Origin: Prostheceraeus crozeri
Taxonomy: Eukaryota; Platyhelminthes; Polycladida; Euryleptidae
NCBI GenBank assembly: GCA_907163375.1
Contig: CAJQUW010016121.1
Span: 1-64,000 of the forward strand
Direction of reading: 5' to 3'
DNA length: 64,000 bases
The notes below the pieces were generated by a model that saw only the letters and a list, made by a program, of their open reading frames with translations, had not been told where the DNA came from and did not search any database. Position numbers and translations under genes: made by a program. Below are positions 1-11,045 of the stretch, piece after piece. Each line of letters starts with the position of its first letter. The stretch's first letter is position 1.

Positions 1-100
1 GAACCCATTCTACATTTAGGAACAAAATAAAAATTATCAAATTGCATTGACTAGTTTCTCTCTACATTTAACACTATTCAAAACGTTATCAAAGATGTGA

Positions 101-668
101 ATGATCAATTTAGATATTTCTACTGATAAAGGCAAAACATGGAAAATACTTAACTTTTCTTCCTGGTTCTTACGAAGTTGAAACAATATCAAATGAAATT
201 AAGAGACATTTAGGTATATCATTTAAAGATAAGAAACAATTACATTTTGCAGTTGAACCGGCAGTTAATAAATTTTCTCTTACTTTAGACGAAAATCATC
301 AAGTTGATTTTAATCATGATAGATCATTGTCAAAGCTATTAGGATTTAATAAACAAACTATAGTCAAGGTTATCATTTAGGTGAGAAGATTCCAAAAATA
401 ACTGAAATAAATTCAATTGTTGTACATTGTGACATTATTGAAGGAGGATATATAAATGGTAAATTATCAAATTTAATATTCAGTTTTCCAGCTTTTACTG
501 TACCCATTGGTTATAGATTAAATGTAATTCCAACAAACATTAATATATGTCCCTATTACACGAAAAACTATTAACAACATTGACATGAGACTCACTGCTG
601 AGACAGGACAAGAAATAAATTTTGGAGGTGAAGAGATTATGATAGATCTTTTGGTTCGGGAGGTATAA
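101..668 (+). pseudogene. Polinton-type virion-protein-like gene, frameshifted remnant
   Basis: Three consecutive frames on the + strand carry coding-like sequence interrupted by frameshifts: a first piece from 101, a second from about 159 that opens with LPGSYEVE, and further pieces from about 370 to the stop at 668. The order and short motifs resemble a small structural protein (possibly a jelly-roll minor capsid or penton) that commonly sits beside the packaging ATPase in Polinton/Maverick (adintovirus-like) elements. Here it lies directly upstream of such an ATPase in the same orientation. It is too broken to make one protein. Seen: frame changes and gene order. Inferred: family assignment, which needs a profile search. 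The 5' end may continue outside the window. Confidence 0.45.
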
Positions 669-815
669 ACTTTTACCTACACATAGAGAAGTTTAATTTT
701 TTTATCATTTTCATTATTAACTTTAACTTACTTATTAATCTTTTTAGAAACAAAAAATAAAAATAAATTAAATAAATTTATTTTATTTTGTTTAAAAACA
801 CTAAATCAATAATGG

Positions 816-1601
816 ATGAATTTATTACCATTAAAAATGAATGAAATGTCTTTAAATAAAAAAAAACTTAAATTTAATCATCATCCAAATTTATCTAATA
901 AAGTTTTGTCAGTTATTTGCGGAAGATCAGGATGTGGAAAAACATATCTATTATTTAAAATTTTAACGACTCCAAATTTTTTGGATTATAACAATCTTAT
1001 AATTTATACAACAACGGCAGAACAACCCGTCTATCAATTTTTAAAATATGGATTTGAAAATAATCTTACAAAAACAGCAATTGCTTCTCTATTCGAAGAA
1101 TACGAAAAATCTGAATATGAAGAAGAAATAAATTTGTGGTGTGAAGAAGCAGCAAAAAATAAACAATTAGTTGAATCCAATAAAAATAAGCATATAAAAA
1201 TACAATTAATAGATGATAGTGGTAATATGCAAGATCCTAGTAAACTAGATAAAACAATGAAACATTGTGTAATTTTTGATGATTGTGTTAATGATAGAAA
1301 TCAGTCAGTTCAGAGAAATTATTTCACAAGAGGTAGACATAATAACTGTAGTGTATTTTATTTAACACAAAGTATGTATTCATTAGACGGAAGTGTTATT
1401 AGAAAGAATGCAAATATATTTATACTATTTGAAATAAATGCAAGAAACTTAAGTGATTTGTTAAGAGATTTATGTATAAGAGATAAAGATGAATTTAAAC
1501 AATCGTGTAATAATGCTTGGTCAAAAGATTATGGATTTATCACAATTAATATTGATAAAAAAATTCATGAAAGAGTTATCGAACAATTGTTTACCGAGTA
1601 A
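816..1601 (+). CDS. Polinton/adintovirus-like genome-packaging ATPase (A32/FtsK-HerA type)
   Basis: The frame is intact at 261 codons, ATG at 816 and TAA at 1599-1601. A Walker A P-loop, GRSGCGKTYL, lies near residues 36-45, and a Walker B-like strand, HCVIFDDC, lies in the second half, followed by a region rich in Arg, Asn and Thr as in sensor segments. Length and layout fit the small ATPases that drive DNA into capsids in Polinton/Maverick elements and related double-jelly-roll viruses. The neighbours support this: a broken virion-like gene upstream and, convergent on the other strand, a broken Polinton-type membrane protein. An ATG at 812 is in another frame. The intact frame beside broken neighbours suggests recent decay or selection on this gene alone. 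No polymerase, integrase or major capsid gene is visible, so the element is partial. Confidence 0.8.
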   Translation: MNLLPLKMNEMSLNKKKLKFNHHPNLSNKVLSVICGRSGCGKTYLLFKILTTPNFLDYNNLIIYTTTAEQPVYQFLKYGFENNLTKTAIASLFEEYEKSEYEEEINLWCEEAAKNKQLVESNKNKHIKIQLIDDSGNMQDPSKLDKTMKHCVIFDDCVNDRNQSVQRNYFTRGRHNNCSVFYLTQSMYSLDGSVIRKNANIFILFEINARNLSDLLRDLCIRDKDEFKQSCNNAWSKDYGFITINIDKKIHERVIEQLFTE

Positions 1602-1803
1602 TAAAAATATACAAATATAATGTTTTAATATTTTATTTTTTATTATCAGCTTTAATTTTGTCTATTTTTTTTAAAATATAATATTTGAATTTTGTGGTAA
1701 CATTGGTATACAGCAAAAACATTTTACTGAACAAATTATTTTTTTATTGCTTTGTTGTTTGACATCTTTTCGTTTAAAGTTTTCACGTTTAAAATTTTCT
1801 CGT

Positions 1804-2566
1804 TTAAAATTTTCTCGTATTAAGTTTGTTTAATAAAGTTTTGTCTAATAAAGTTTTTAGCTCTTCTAAAAAAATTTTATCATTTTCTTCATTAAAAATT
1901 TTATCATCAATAAAAGTTTTACCATCACTAGAAATTTTACCATCCTTTTTATTTTTATCATCAACTTTTTCTGTCTGTGATTGAAATGATATTTGATTTA
2001 CTTCATTAGCTATTTGATCAAATTTTTCAATCTCATCTAACGTAATAACATTATCATCACATACTCTTTGAAAGTAGTAGTGTAGTTTATCATAGACTTC
2101 TTTAATATGTAAATGCTTAGTTTTTAATGATTTTCGTTTCTTAGTTATTAAAGATTTATCTAACATTGTAACAAGTGAAGTTGCAAAAACACCCCGTACC
2201 TGTTAAAGCTGTAGCAACTACTGGAATTACTAAAACACCTGAAGATATAACAATTGTTAAAGCACCTAAACTTATTGTTAAGAATATGCCAATTCCTTGT
2301 GTTACATTCTTAACTTTAGTCCATCTCTTTCTTAACTTTTTATAATGCTCTAATCTTAATAATAATTGAGATTCCTTATCTTTCATATACCTAACTCTAT
2401 CTTTGTGTTTTTCTTTATTCATTTTTTCAATGTTAATCTTTTCAATGTCCATTAAAGTAGAACTACGTTCATATGATAACGAAGGATATATTCTTGAGGT
2501 TCCTTCCATTTCTGAAGTTCCTTCCACTTTTGTTTCTTCCATTTTTAAAGAAATATTATTAGTCAC
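1804..2566 (-). pseudogene. Polinton-associated membrane protein, split by a frameshift
   Basis: Two overlapping frames on the - strand (2566 to 2156, then 2166 to 1804) appear to be halves of one protein. The first half has a charged segment with EHYKKLRKRWTKV, then a long hydrophobic stretch (about residues 92-125) that could form one or two membrane helices and becomes out-of-frame Cys-rich sequence at its end. The second half is hydrophilic, with Lys/Asp-rich runs and a segment reading DDNVITLDEIEKFDQI. This architecture, a basic helix then a Gly/Ala/Val membrane region then an acidic helical tail, is recurrent beside Polinton ATPases; its function is unknown. The gene converges on the ATPase with about 200 bp between them. 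I do not join the halves here. Confidence 0.5.
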
Positions 2567-2589
2567 ATGATATATTTTAAAAACCTGAA

Positions 2590-2880
2590 AGATGGATAAA
2601 ATTCATGAATTTGAAATTCTAACTTTTATGATTTTCGGTGTCCTAGAACGTTCATGATTTAAGCAATTAAAATCTAACCGAAGTTTCTAGGGCTTCGCCC
2701 GATTGTAATTCTCAAATTTGAGATACTCAACTTTTATAATTTTTGTGTCCTGACGGTCTGATTTCAGGTAAAATTGTAATTCACAAATTGAGATTCTCAA
2801 CTTTTATGATTTTTCGGTGTCCTAGAACGGTCATGATTTTGAGGGTGAAAATTGTAATTCTCAAATTTGAGATTTTGAAA
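2590..2880. repeat. Short degenerate direct repeats downstream of the Polinton genes
   Basis: A phrase built around TTTTATGATTTTTCGGTGTCC and AATTGTAATTCTCAAATTTGAG recurs about three times between 2610 and 2880, with varying spacing and small indels. It lies between the Polinton-like genes and a hairpin, so it may be subterminal sequence of that element. No protein frame is supported. Confidence 0.6.
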
Positions 2881-2891
2881 AATTTGAAAAT

Positions 2892-3112
2892 TGGGTACTT
2901 TTAAAAACGCCATAAATTCATGAATTTAGTCCACTTATTATTTCAGGTTTTAAGACCTAAATTCATTGAATTTCATGTGTGTTTTAAATATACCAATTTT
3001 GTGAAAAAAATGGTACTTTTTGAATGACCAAATTCTGAATTTAAGGTCTTAAAAACCTGAAAAAGGGACTAAACTTCATTGAATTTATGTCGTTTTTAAA
3101 AGTACTATTTTT
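2892..3112. repeat. Inverted repeat, ~75-bp arms
   Basis: The left arm (about 2892-2966) begins with GTACTTTTAAAAACG and runs to TTTTAAGACCTAAATTC. The right arm (about 3035-3112) is its imperfect reverse complement, ending CGTTTTTAAAAGTAC. The ~65-bp centre is AT-rich. It could be a terminal hairpin of the Polinton remnant or a small foldback. Confidence 0.65.
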
Positions 3113-3154
3113 TTGATTTTACGATTAGAGGGGGGAGTCAAAACATTATTTGTA

Positions 3155-4000
3155 ACAAATTTGACGCTGATTCCAAATCTGGTCTCTGTTTTCCCGTCCG
3201 AGGCTTGCTTCACCCGCTAGAGCGATTTTCATAAACATTCTAACTCTGTCGTTTTTCACCAAGGTCCCAAATTTTCAATAACATCTCACCTCTAAAAGAA
3301 GGCAGATACGAACAAGCCATGTTTTCCACTGAATTTGTCTCACTCCCAGCTTTCAAACGAGCTATTGCACGACTTTCTACGATGTTTACAACCAAAGTTA
3401 GAAGATTGTTGCCGAGGGGGGTCTTCAAAACTTTTTCTCTCCGATTGAGTTGGGAAGAAGTTCCTAAACCCAACTTTGACCAAAACGTCCGAATTTGCAC
3501 TCCATTTTCCCATTCGAGGTCTCCTTCTGCCCGAAAAACGACTATTCTCATCCCAAAACCTCCAACACCTGCCTTTTCCAACTCTGGCGGTTTCCTGCCA
3601 TTTTCCTCCCTAAACCCAAGAAAATTAGTCCAAACTGAGTTTTCCACTGCTTTTTTTCTCACTCTTAGCTTTCAAATGAGCTATTGCACGACTTTCTACG
3701 ACCTCTAGAGCCAAAGTTGGAAGTTTGGCAGGAGGGGGGGATCAGAACTTTTTCTCTCCGATGTCGCTGGAAACATCCTTCCCTAACCCAAAATTGACCA
3801 AAAATTCCGAATCTGGCCTCCGTTTTCCCTTCCGAGGTCTCCTTCCTGGCGAATTCCAGCCTTTCTCATCCCAACACCACCAACACCCGCCCTTTCCTCA
3901 CTCTATCCTTCCCACATTCCTATCACCTTCCTTCCCATCCCTTACCCGAACACTCCTCCTTCCTTCCTTCCTTCCAGAGGGGGGAGGGACCCGTTTCCTC
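3155..4000. repeat. Tandem repeat, unit about 318 bp, ~2.6 copies
   Basis: Three landmarks recur at this spacing. GTTTTCCACTG occurs at 3321 and 3639. GAGCTATTGCACGACTTTCTAC follows each of these. A phrase ending CCGAGG/TTCGAGGTCTCC recurs near 3190, 3510 and 3830. Units differ by substitutions and small indels, and all contain a G run (GAGGGGGG). The array ends in a pyrimidine-rich stretch with CCTTCCTTCCTTCC. Frames on both strands here (3240-3662 minus, 3319-3708 plus, 3725-4072 plus) are by-products of the repeat. Confidence 0.8.
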
Positions 4001-4079
4001 CTCACGGACCCATTCCTCCCAACACATCCTTGGCGACTTCCTTCCAGAGGGGGGGGGGCTGAGTCAGCCTGATGACTCA

Positions 4080-6100
4080 GCATTTCACATTTTGCACTTG
4101 ATTTTGGAATGGGGTTACAACTAATTATATCTCCTAGGAGAATCACTTTTCGTAATATTCATATGTCTATAAAAAATGCAAATCTGGACTAGCAATTTGC
4201 TATGGATGAGCATCAAATGCTACCAAGACAAAACCAAATGCTTCCATACCGTTGCTCTATGGAATTGATGGCCAAAACTATGTCTGCATAACTCCAAACT
4301 ATGAAAAAGCCATGAATCGAAACACATTTTTGCTGATTATGAAGACTCAACGGATTCCAGTTCTGATGATCAGAACCAACAAATAGTGGATTTCATCGAT
4401 GTCGTCGATGATCAAGCATTTACAGGAAAGTTTTACTGCTGTGATACTTCTTGTGCATGTATGAGAACTCGATGAAAGCATACCACAGGAACTTGACTGG
4501 CAAAATGAAAATGACGAGAAAGATGGCCAATCGGCAATGTATTCAAAGCTCTGTGATGATTATTCTTTCGTCTAACCAGATTATGCGGTACTTTAAGTCG
4601 CATTATACGAAGGACAAGAAATTATGAAGAATAAAGAATAAGTAAAGGAATTCGAGGTATTAATCAACACCGACTTGCCTGAGACTGACAAAGTAGGCCC
4701 GCCACCGAACTGCACCGAGTTACTGTAGTAGATTGATCATTTGGATCATTGAAATCAAACTTCATATGTACACTTTGAGTGAAACAAGCTGTTCAGTTTA
4801 TGCAAATGAGTGAGTTGTATGGTATTATGCTGATAAATACGTCCCAAACATTATACATAGAAGAAATGATCTGCGAGAGGAACCTGAAAGGAGGGAGAAG
4901 GTTGTGAGATTGAAGGACAACCAGTTCTTATTAACCTCTTCAACCAGCTCAATATGAGAACCTCCAAAAACTCACAGCCATGATATAATTCAAAGACCAA
5001 ATGTGACTGCCTGGACACTTGAAATATTCACGTGGAATCGATTCAGAAAGAAACTGCGGGCCGAGGCAACTGGATTTGAAGACACCTGCTGGTAATTCAT
5101 GCATGAATTTAACACCATCATCGACTTTGAACATTTTGTATGAGCAACTCCCATCATGCAATAACATATTTCTCGAAGAAGGATCTAGATGGAATCGAAG
5201 AAGGTTGCGAAGAAGGATTTCCAAATGCATATAAGGAAATCAAAATAAATCAGGTTTTCAGAAAATATGCTATTTCTATCAGCTCGGCAGGACTGTTCCT
5301 GAGATAAATAAAGCACTGTATAAGCCTGATCAATGAGGCTATGAAAATATTTTCCGGTGATTCTTTTTGATCACACTCACTTTCATTGAAATTTTTGTGA
5401 AGTTGTAGCCAACGTTGGTCTAGCAAGGCAAGAGGCCTATATGTATGATGATCATTTTGCATCTACTAATAATGATACGGATATGTGAAGCCTATCATTA
5501 TATAATCACTTGAAACTTCATAAGTTGTAGATTGAAATATTAGATCTATCAGTACTAGCAATGTGCTATTTGATAGCAGTTTTGCTACGGCCAATGTAGA
5601 TTCCGTCATGCTTCATCCGTTATGCATTTTCATAGCTTCCCTACAGTATGCAGCATTGACTATCTCATGCCTCAACAACTTGTGACTGCTGGCAAATACA
5701 GGAAAAAACAGGAATGTCTAAGGTAAAAGATCATAAGAGAAAAGTGAGGTTGAAAATCAAAGACACTGAGAAACTTATTACATCGTGCTTGCATGGCTTG
5801 AACTCTATCGCGTAGTGGACATATACATGAAGCATGATCTTGATAATCAATTTGTTTTTGAAGACAGGTTCTGATGATTTCTAATAAAATGTTTTTAGAG
5901 ATTTATCCAATATTGGCATTTGCCGTAGTTTATCATTGATTTAGATTTAGAATATTGATGCATCTTTACACTGAAAAGTTAAAATTGGAAAATTATAAAA
6001 ATGCCTCCTAGGAGGCAGTTTTGATATCTGAAATAATTATAGGTGCTTGTATAACCAGAAGCTTCACAAAAGAGTTCTTTAAAGAATTTCTTCTACAGAT
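4080..6100. other. Spacer with a possible decayed coding patch
   Basis: No intact gene is visible. Around 4325-4475 one + frame reads an acidic, Ser-rich stretch (ADYEDSTDSSSDDQNQQ) followed by a Cys-rich patch and then a stop. Near 4650-4720 another short open stretch contains PETDKVGPPPNC. These may be relics of one gene or transposon, but the family is not recognised. The rest is AT-rich. Confidence 0.3.
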
Positions 6101-6116
6101 TTTCTACAGAATTTCT

Positions 6117-7586
6117 CTACAGATTTTTGACGTCAAGTGAGACGAAAACTTTATCATCACTAACAATATTTTGACTTTTACTTTTCAATTCCTTAATCAA
6201 TGTGTTAGTACTATTGATATGTGCTGGGACATATTTAACTAATTGATTGAGAATGACACTCGACAGCCAATCTACTTTTTGAGTTGGTGTGCCTATAGTA
6301 GACGCAATTGGGCGCAATGGGAAAAATCCATTTTCTTTGTTTTTATGATCTGTTATGTTCACTTGGAATTTAGCTGGGTGACTGCCTGATGCGAGCAGCT
6401 TTTCATGATCGATATTTATCATTTTGCTACATTTTGATCTAATTAAGCGGTTAGCTTGGTCTTCTATTGCTGAATTTTTTGAAGCATCTCTAGTTTTGTA
6501 GGTGCTTGTATCCTGAAAGAGACTTTCAGTGCGGCATTTTATACTATCTTCCTCACAAATTACTATGCGATTAGAATTGTCTGACGGAACAACAGACAAT
6601 TTGTTTTCTTTCAAAAAGGATTTAGTTTCCCTACTTATACTACTGATACTTTTGTATCTTTTATTTTTCTTTAGATTTTGTGCTTCTTCGTGTAGCGCAC
6701 GCTTAGCTTCAATTTCAAAAAGTTTCAACTTGTTTTCTAAAGGCTCGCTCATACGTGGAGGTAAGTTTACGGTATTTTTATCAAAAGGAATGTGCATTCT
6801 ATTCATGTCCGACACTCCGCAGTTATTAAAGTGATGAGACCAACGTAATTTATAGGATAAACTATCAATAGCAATTTCATTGTCATTAAGAAAATCATCG
6901 TCAATGCGATGAGGAAGCCGAAATTTAGGCCCATTACTCAAAAATGATTTTATATCGTTAGGAATAAAGGTTTTGGTTTCGTTAGTTAAGCAATTACTAT
7001 CTAAATTACTGTCATGAATTTGATCAGATGAGCTACTCCCGCTGAACCAAAATTCGTCAACGTAATTAAAGAAAAAACAGCACTTGTACTTAATAGTGTA
7101 CGAACTCCTGACACAAGGAAAAAAGTCACTTGTCCACCAACTCCACTTTCTTGAGTGACGTTTGTAGATCGTTGATGCTTCTTTACGCACTGCTTCATCC
7201 ATCTTTTCAAAGATGACTTTCTTCTGTTGTACTTCGACACTGTTTCTGGTGAAGGTCAGGTACTCGTAGGAGATATCCCGGTTGATGTCGAACGATTGCT
7301 TCTTCAGGCTCGATACGTTTTGCCTTATCAGCTCCTTCTTGAGTGAAGCGGTCTTCCTATCCAGGGCCTTCGTCGACTCAGTCCACTTCGGTAACTTGAT
7401 AGTGCTCTCAATGAACTTTGGCGTCACGTTATACGTCAGGCAGGTAAGGAGGAACATCATTGCACAGGAGATCCGTACTTGTTTTAGCAGCAAGCTTGTC
7501 AATTTCATACCATTCGCATGTGCTGCTATACTCAGCTTCATGGACTTCAAACACTGGTAGAGTTGTCTGTACGGGAGGTCAGTCAT
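6117..7586 (-). pseudogene. PLE N-terminal part, truncated inside reverse-transcriptase motif A
   Basis: The frame opens with ATG at 7586 (MTDLPYRQLYQC) and runs without a stop to the breakpoint at 6117, about 490 codons. It contains the PLE N-terminal helical region, the DKG-like segment and the start of the RT fingers and palm, and stops just after VSLDVKNL, the motif A region. Everything 3' of this (palm motifs B and C, thumb, GIY-YIG nuclease) is missing. The DKG-like segment reads PSDNSNRIVI here against PSDKSNRIVI in the other copies, a Lys to Asn change in a conserved motif. At the breakpoint the flank repeats TCTACAGA-type words, suggesting microhomology joining. Not functional as it stands. 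Confidence 0.85.
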
Positions 7587-7749
7587 AATGAATGTAAAGA
7601 AAAAATTCTCTCCCACTTTTACGACTTCTTTATATTTTAAAATGAATTACCCGACGCGTTTCGTCTACACAGACTGTGTCAAGGGTGACAAACTGATGCT
7701 GTACAAGTGGGTTTATATACAAATTTGTCAGCGAAAGCAGCTCATGAGC
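7587..7749 (-). repeat. PLE pLTR-like spacer, minus-strand copy
   Basis: This is the non-coding segment between the nuclease stop of one PLE copy and the start codon of the next on the - strand. It is nearly identical to 11046-11209 and 13886-14045 in reverse complement. It holds a TATA-like TTTGTATATAAACC and the hammerhead-like motif, so it probably supplies promoter and RNA-processing functions. Confidence 0.75.
7649..7686 (-). ncRNA. Hammerhead-ribozyme-like motif in the PLE pLTR
   Basis: Read on the - strand, this is the exact copy of the motif at 11109-11146: stem I ACCC/GGGT, stem II GTCT-GTGT-AGAC, GAAA, then CGCG and TC at the expected cleavage position. The first core box is TTGACACA instead of the canonical CTGANGA. 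Confidence 0.45.
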
Positions 7750-9514
7750 TCATCTGTTCAGCTCATGTCTTCTGTTTATTTTTGGCATGTTCGTCGCAAT
7801 TAAGCGAGATTCAGCCATCCTAGTAGTAATCGCTGTTTGCTGTCTATCGATAATTTTGTAGTCGAAATTGTTAATGGTCATCACTTTATCCCTGTGGACT
7901 GTCATTGCATGTTCACTTAGTGCACTTTTTTGTCTTCATACCGTAAACTTCGCTCGTGTTCTCTGCAGAGAACTTGAAATGGTCGACAAGTTTGACCTAT
8001 GTAATTCTGGTCACATATCTTGCAGGAAAATTCATAGATGACATATTTACTTTTGCAGCTATTTTTCGGGCCAATGTTTGTACAAATGCTACAGGAACAC
8101 ATATTTATATCAGATTTTTTGAAATTCGAAGCTAATTGTTTTCCAAGTTTACCAGTAATGCGTACTGTAATATCATAGTTATTTTTTATTTTATTGATTT
8201 TTCTCAAAAAACTGTCTCCAAGGAAATCAAGTGTTAGATTCACTTTGTTTTCTTTTATATTTCTTGATTTGTTATTTCTATCTTTGGGGTGCATATCATT
8301 TTTACTATAGCCATTGTTACTTAGTCCACTTTTCATAGCATCGTGTGATTTATCTGAAGGGTCAGAGCATCGAGCCTCAACGTATCGAAAACTATTTTTT
8401 ATGAAATTATTTTTCACCTGGTTCGGCAACCAGCTATCCTTGCGTAAGCTTATGCCAGAGTGACAAGGTTTACTATACCAATTATATTGCAATTTTTCTT
8501 TTACCGAGATGCTTACTTATGTCTAGGAAATTCAGACAGTCAGTTTCTGGAACTTCTAAAGTAAATTGTAGATTATCATCTATAGAATTAAAAGTATCTT
8601 GGATAGTCTGAAGTAAATTCCTATCTTTCGGGAAAGGACCCAAGATGATATCATCTATGTATCTTTTGTAAATTTTTGGACAAATATTGTGATCATCTTT
8701 TAATATTTCTAGTGCTTTATTTTCTATACTATTCATATAAATTATTGCAAACGAAGGTGCAAAATGCGTCCCCATCGGACAGCCTTTTATTTGTAGATAT
8801 ATTTTATCATTATACGTTATTTCATAATTATACGAGACAAATTTTAAAAAATCTATAATATCTGTGACACTGAAGCCGTATGTCTCGATTTGACTCCAAT
8901 GTTGCTTAGCAAAATTTTCTATCACTGTTATACCATCTTTTATGGGTATACTTGGGTACAGATTTTTGACGTCAAGTGAGACGAAAACTTTATCATCACT
9001 AACAATATTTTGACTTTTACTTTTCAATTCCTTGATGAATGTCTTAGTACTATTGATATGTGCTGGGACATATTTAACTAATTGATTGAGAATGACACTC
9101 GACAGCCAATCTACTTTTTGAGTTGGTGTGCCTATAGTAGACGCAATTGGGCGCAATGGGAAAAATCCATTTTCTTTGTTTTTATGATCTGTTATGTTCA
9201 CTTGGAATTTAGCTGGGTGACTGCCTGATGCGAGCAGCTTTTCATGATCGATATTTATCATTTTGCTACATTTTGATCTAATTAAGCGGTTAGCTTGGTC
9301 TTCTATTGCTGAATTTTTTGAAGCATCTCTAGTTTTGTAGGTGCTTGTATCCTGAAGGAGACTTTCAGTGCGGCATTTTATACTATCTTCCTCACAAATT
9401 ACTATGCGATTAGATTTGTCTGACGGAACAACAGACAATTTGTTTTCTTTCAAAAAGGATTTAGTTTTCCTACTTATACTACTGATACTTTTGTATCTTT
9501 TATTCTTCTTCATT
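7750..9514 (-). pseudogene. PLE C-terminal part (RT plus GIY-YIG nuclease), 5'-truncated
   Basis: Starting from a truncated 5' end near 9514, the - strand reads KKNKRYKSISSISRKTKSF, the DKG-like PSDKSNRIVI, RT motif A (VSLDVKNLYPSIP), motif B (GCPMGTHFAPSF) and motif C (YIDDIILGP). The frame ends in a stop near 8482. A second frame carries the linker (YNWYSKPCHSG), a CxC-type cysteine cluster (CSCSIC) and the GIY-YIG core (YVIYEFSC...NYIGQTCRP). A second break follows KKVH near 7917, after which the nuclease tail continues to a stop at 7750. The same two breaks occur in every complete copy in the window, so they predate the local copies. Confidence 0.85.
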
Positions 9515-11045
9515 AGATCAAAATGTAGCAAAATGATAAATATCGATCATGAAAAGCTGCTCGCATCAGGCAGTCACCCAGCTAAATTCCAAGTGAACAT
9601 AAAAGATCATAAAAACAAAGAAAATGGATTTTTCCCATTGCGCCCAATTGCGTCTACTATAGGCACACCAACTCAAAAAGTAGATTGGCTGTCGAGTGTC
9701 ATTCTCAATCAATTAGTTAAATATGTCCCAGCACATATCAATAGTACTAACACATTGATTAAGGAATTGAAAAGTAAAAGTCAAAATATTGTTAGTGATG
9801 ATAAAGTTTTCGTCTCACTTGACGTCAAAAATCTGTACCCAAGTATACCCATAAAAGATGGTATAACAGTGATAGAAAATTTTGCTAAGCAACATTGGAA
9901 TCAAATCGAGACATACGGCTTCAGAGTCACAGATATTATAGATTTTTTTCAAAATTTGTCTCGTATAATTATGAAATAACGTACAATGATAAAATATATC
10001 TACAAATAAAAGGCTGTCCGATGGGGACGCATTTTGCACCTTCGTTTGCAATAATTTATATGAATAGTATAGAAAATAAAGCACTAGAAATATTAAAAGA
10101 TGATCACAATATTTGTCCAAAAATTTACAAAAGATACATAGATGATATCATCTTGGGTCCTTTCCCGAAAGATAGGAATTTACTTCAGACTATCCAAGAT
10201 ACTTTTAATTCTATAGATGATAATCTACAATTTACTTTAGAAGTTCCAGAAACTGACTGTCTGAATTTCCTAGACATAAGTAAGCATCTCGGTAAAAGAA
10301 AAATTGCAATATAATTGGTATAGTAAACCTTGTCACTCTGGCATAAGCTTACGCAAGGATAGCTGGTTGCCGAACCAGGTGAAAAATAATTTCATAAAAA
10401 ATAGTTTTCGATACGTTGAGGCTCGATGCTCTGACCCTTCAGATAAATCACACGATGCTATGAAAAATAGACTAAGTAACAATGGCTATAGTAAAAATGA
10501 TATGCACCCCCAAGATAGAAATAACAAATTAAGAAATATAAAAGAAAACAAAGTGAATCTAACACTTGATTTCCTTGGAGACAGTTTTTTGAGAAAAATC
10601 AATAAAATAAAAAATAAGTATGATATTACAGTACGCATTACTAGTAAACTTGGAAAACAATAGCTTCGAATTTCAAAAAATCGGATATAAATATGTGTTC
10701 CTGTAGCATTTGTACAAACATTGGCCCGAAAAATAGCTGCAAAAGTAAATATGTCATCTATGAATTTTCCTGCAAGATATGTGACCAGAATTACATAGGT
10801 CAAACTTGTCGACCATTTCAAGTTCTCTGCAGAGAACACGAGCGAAGTTTACGGTATGAAGACAAAAAAGTGCACTAAGTGAACATGCAATGACAGTCCA
10901 CAGGGATAAAGTGATGACCATTAACAATTTCGACTACAAAATTATCGATAGACAGCAAACAGCGATTACTACTAGGATGGCTGAATCTCGCTTAATTGCG
11001 ACGAACATGCCAAAAATAAACAGAAGACATGAGCTGAACAGATGA
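9512..11045 (+). pseudogene. PLE C-terminal part (RT plus GIY-YIG nuclease), 5'-truncated, extra frameshifts
   Basis: The + strand copy begins abruptly at 9512 at the head-to-head junction, entering PLE sequence at RSKCSKMINIDHEK. It carries RT motif A (VSLDVKNLYPSIP), an extra indel near 9950 (a lengthened T run followed by FFQNLSR), motif B, motif C (YIDDIILGP), the shared break near 10304, and another private 1-base loss near 10661 (GGAAAACAATAGC, where other copies read AATTAGC) that introduces a stop. The cysteine cluster and GIY-YIG core follow, with the shared break at KKVH (10878) and the tail to 11045. It is the most damaged copy, consistent with its being the non-functional leading partial unit of a PLE tandem. 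Confidence 0.85.

Noticed and set aside
3240-4146. Overlapping long frames on both strands (3240-3662, 3319-3708, 3725-4072, 3898-4146)
   Set aside because: They lie in the ~318-bp tandem repeat, follow its GC-richer composition, and have no domain or initiation logic.
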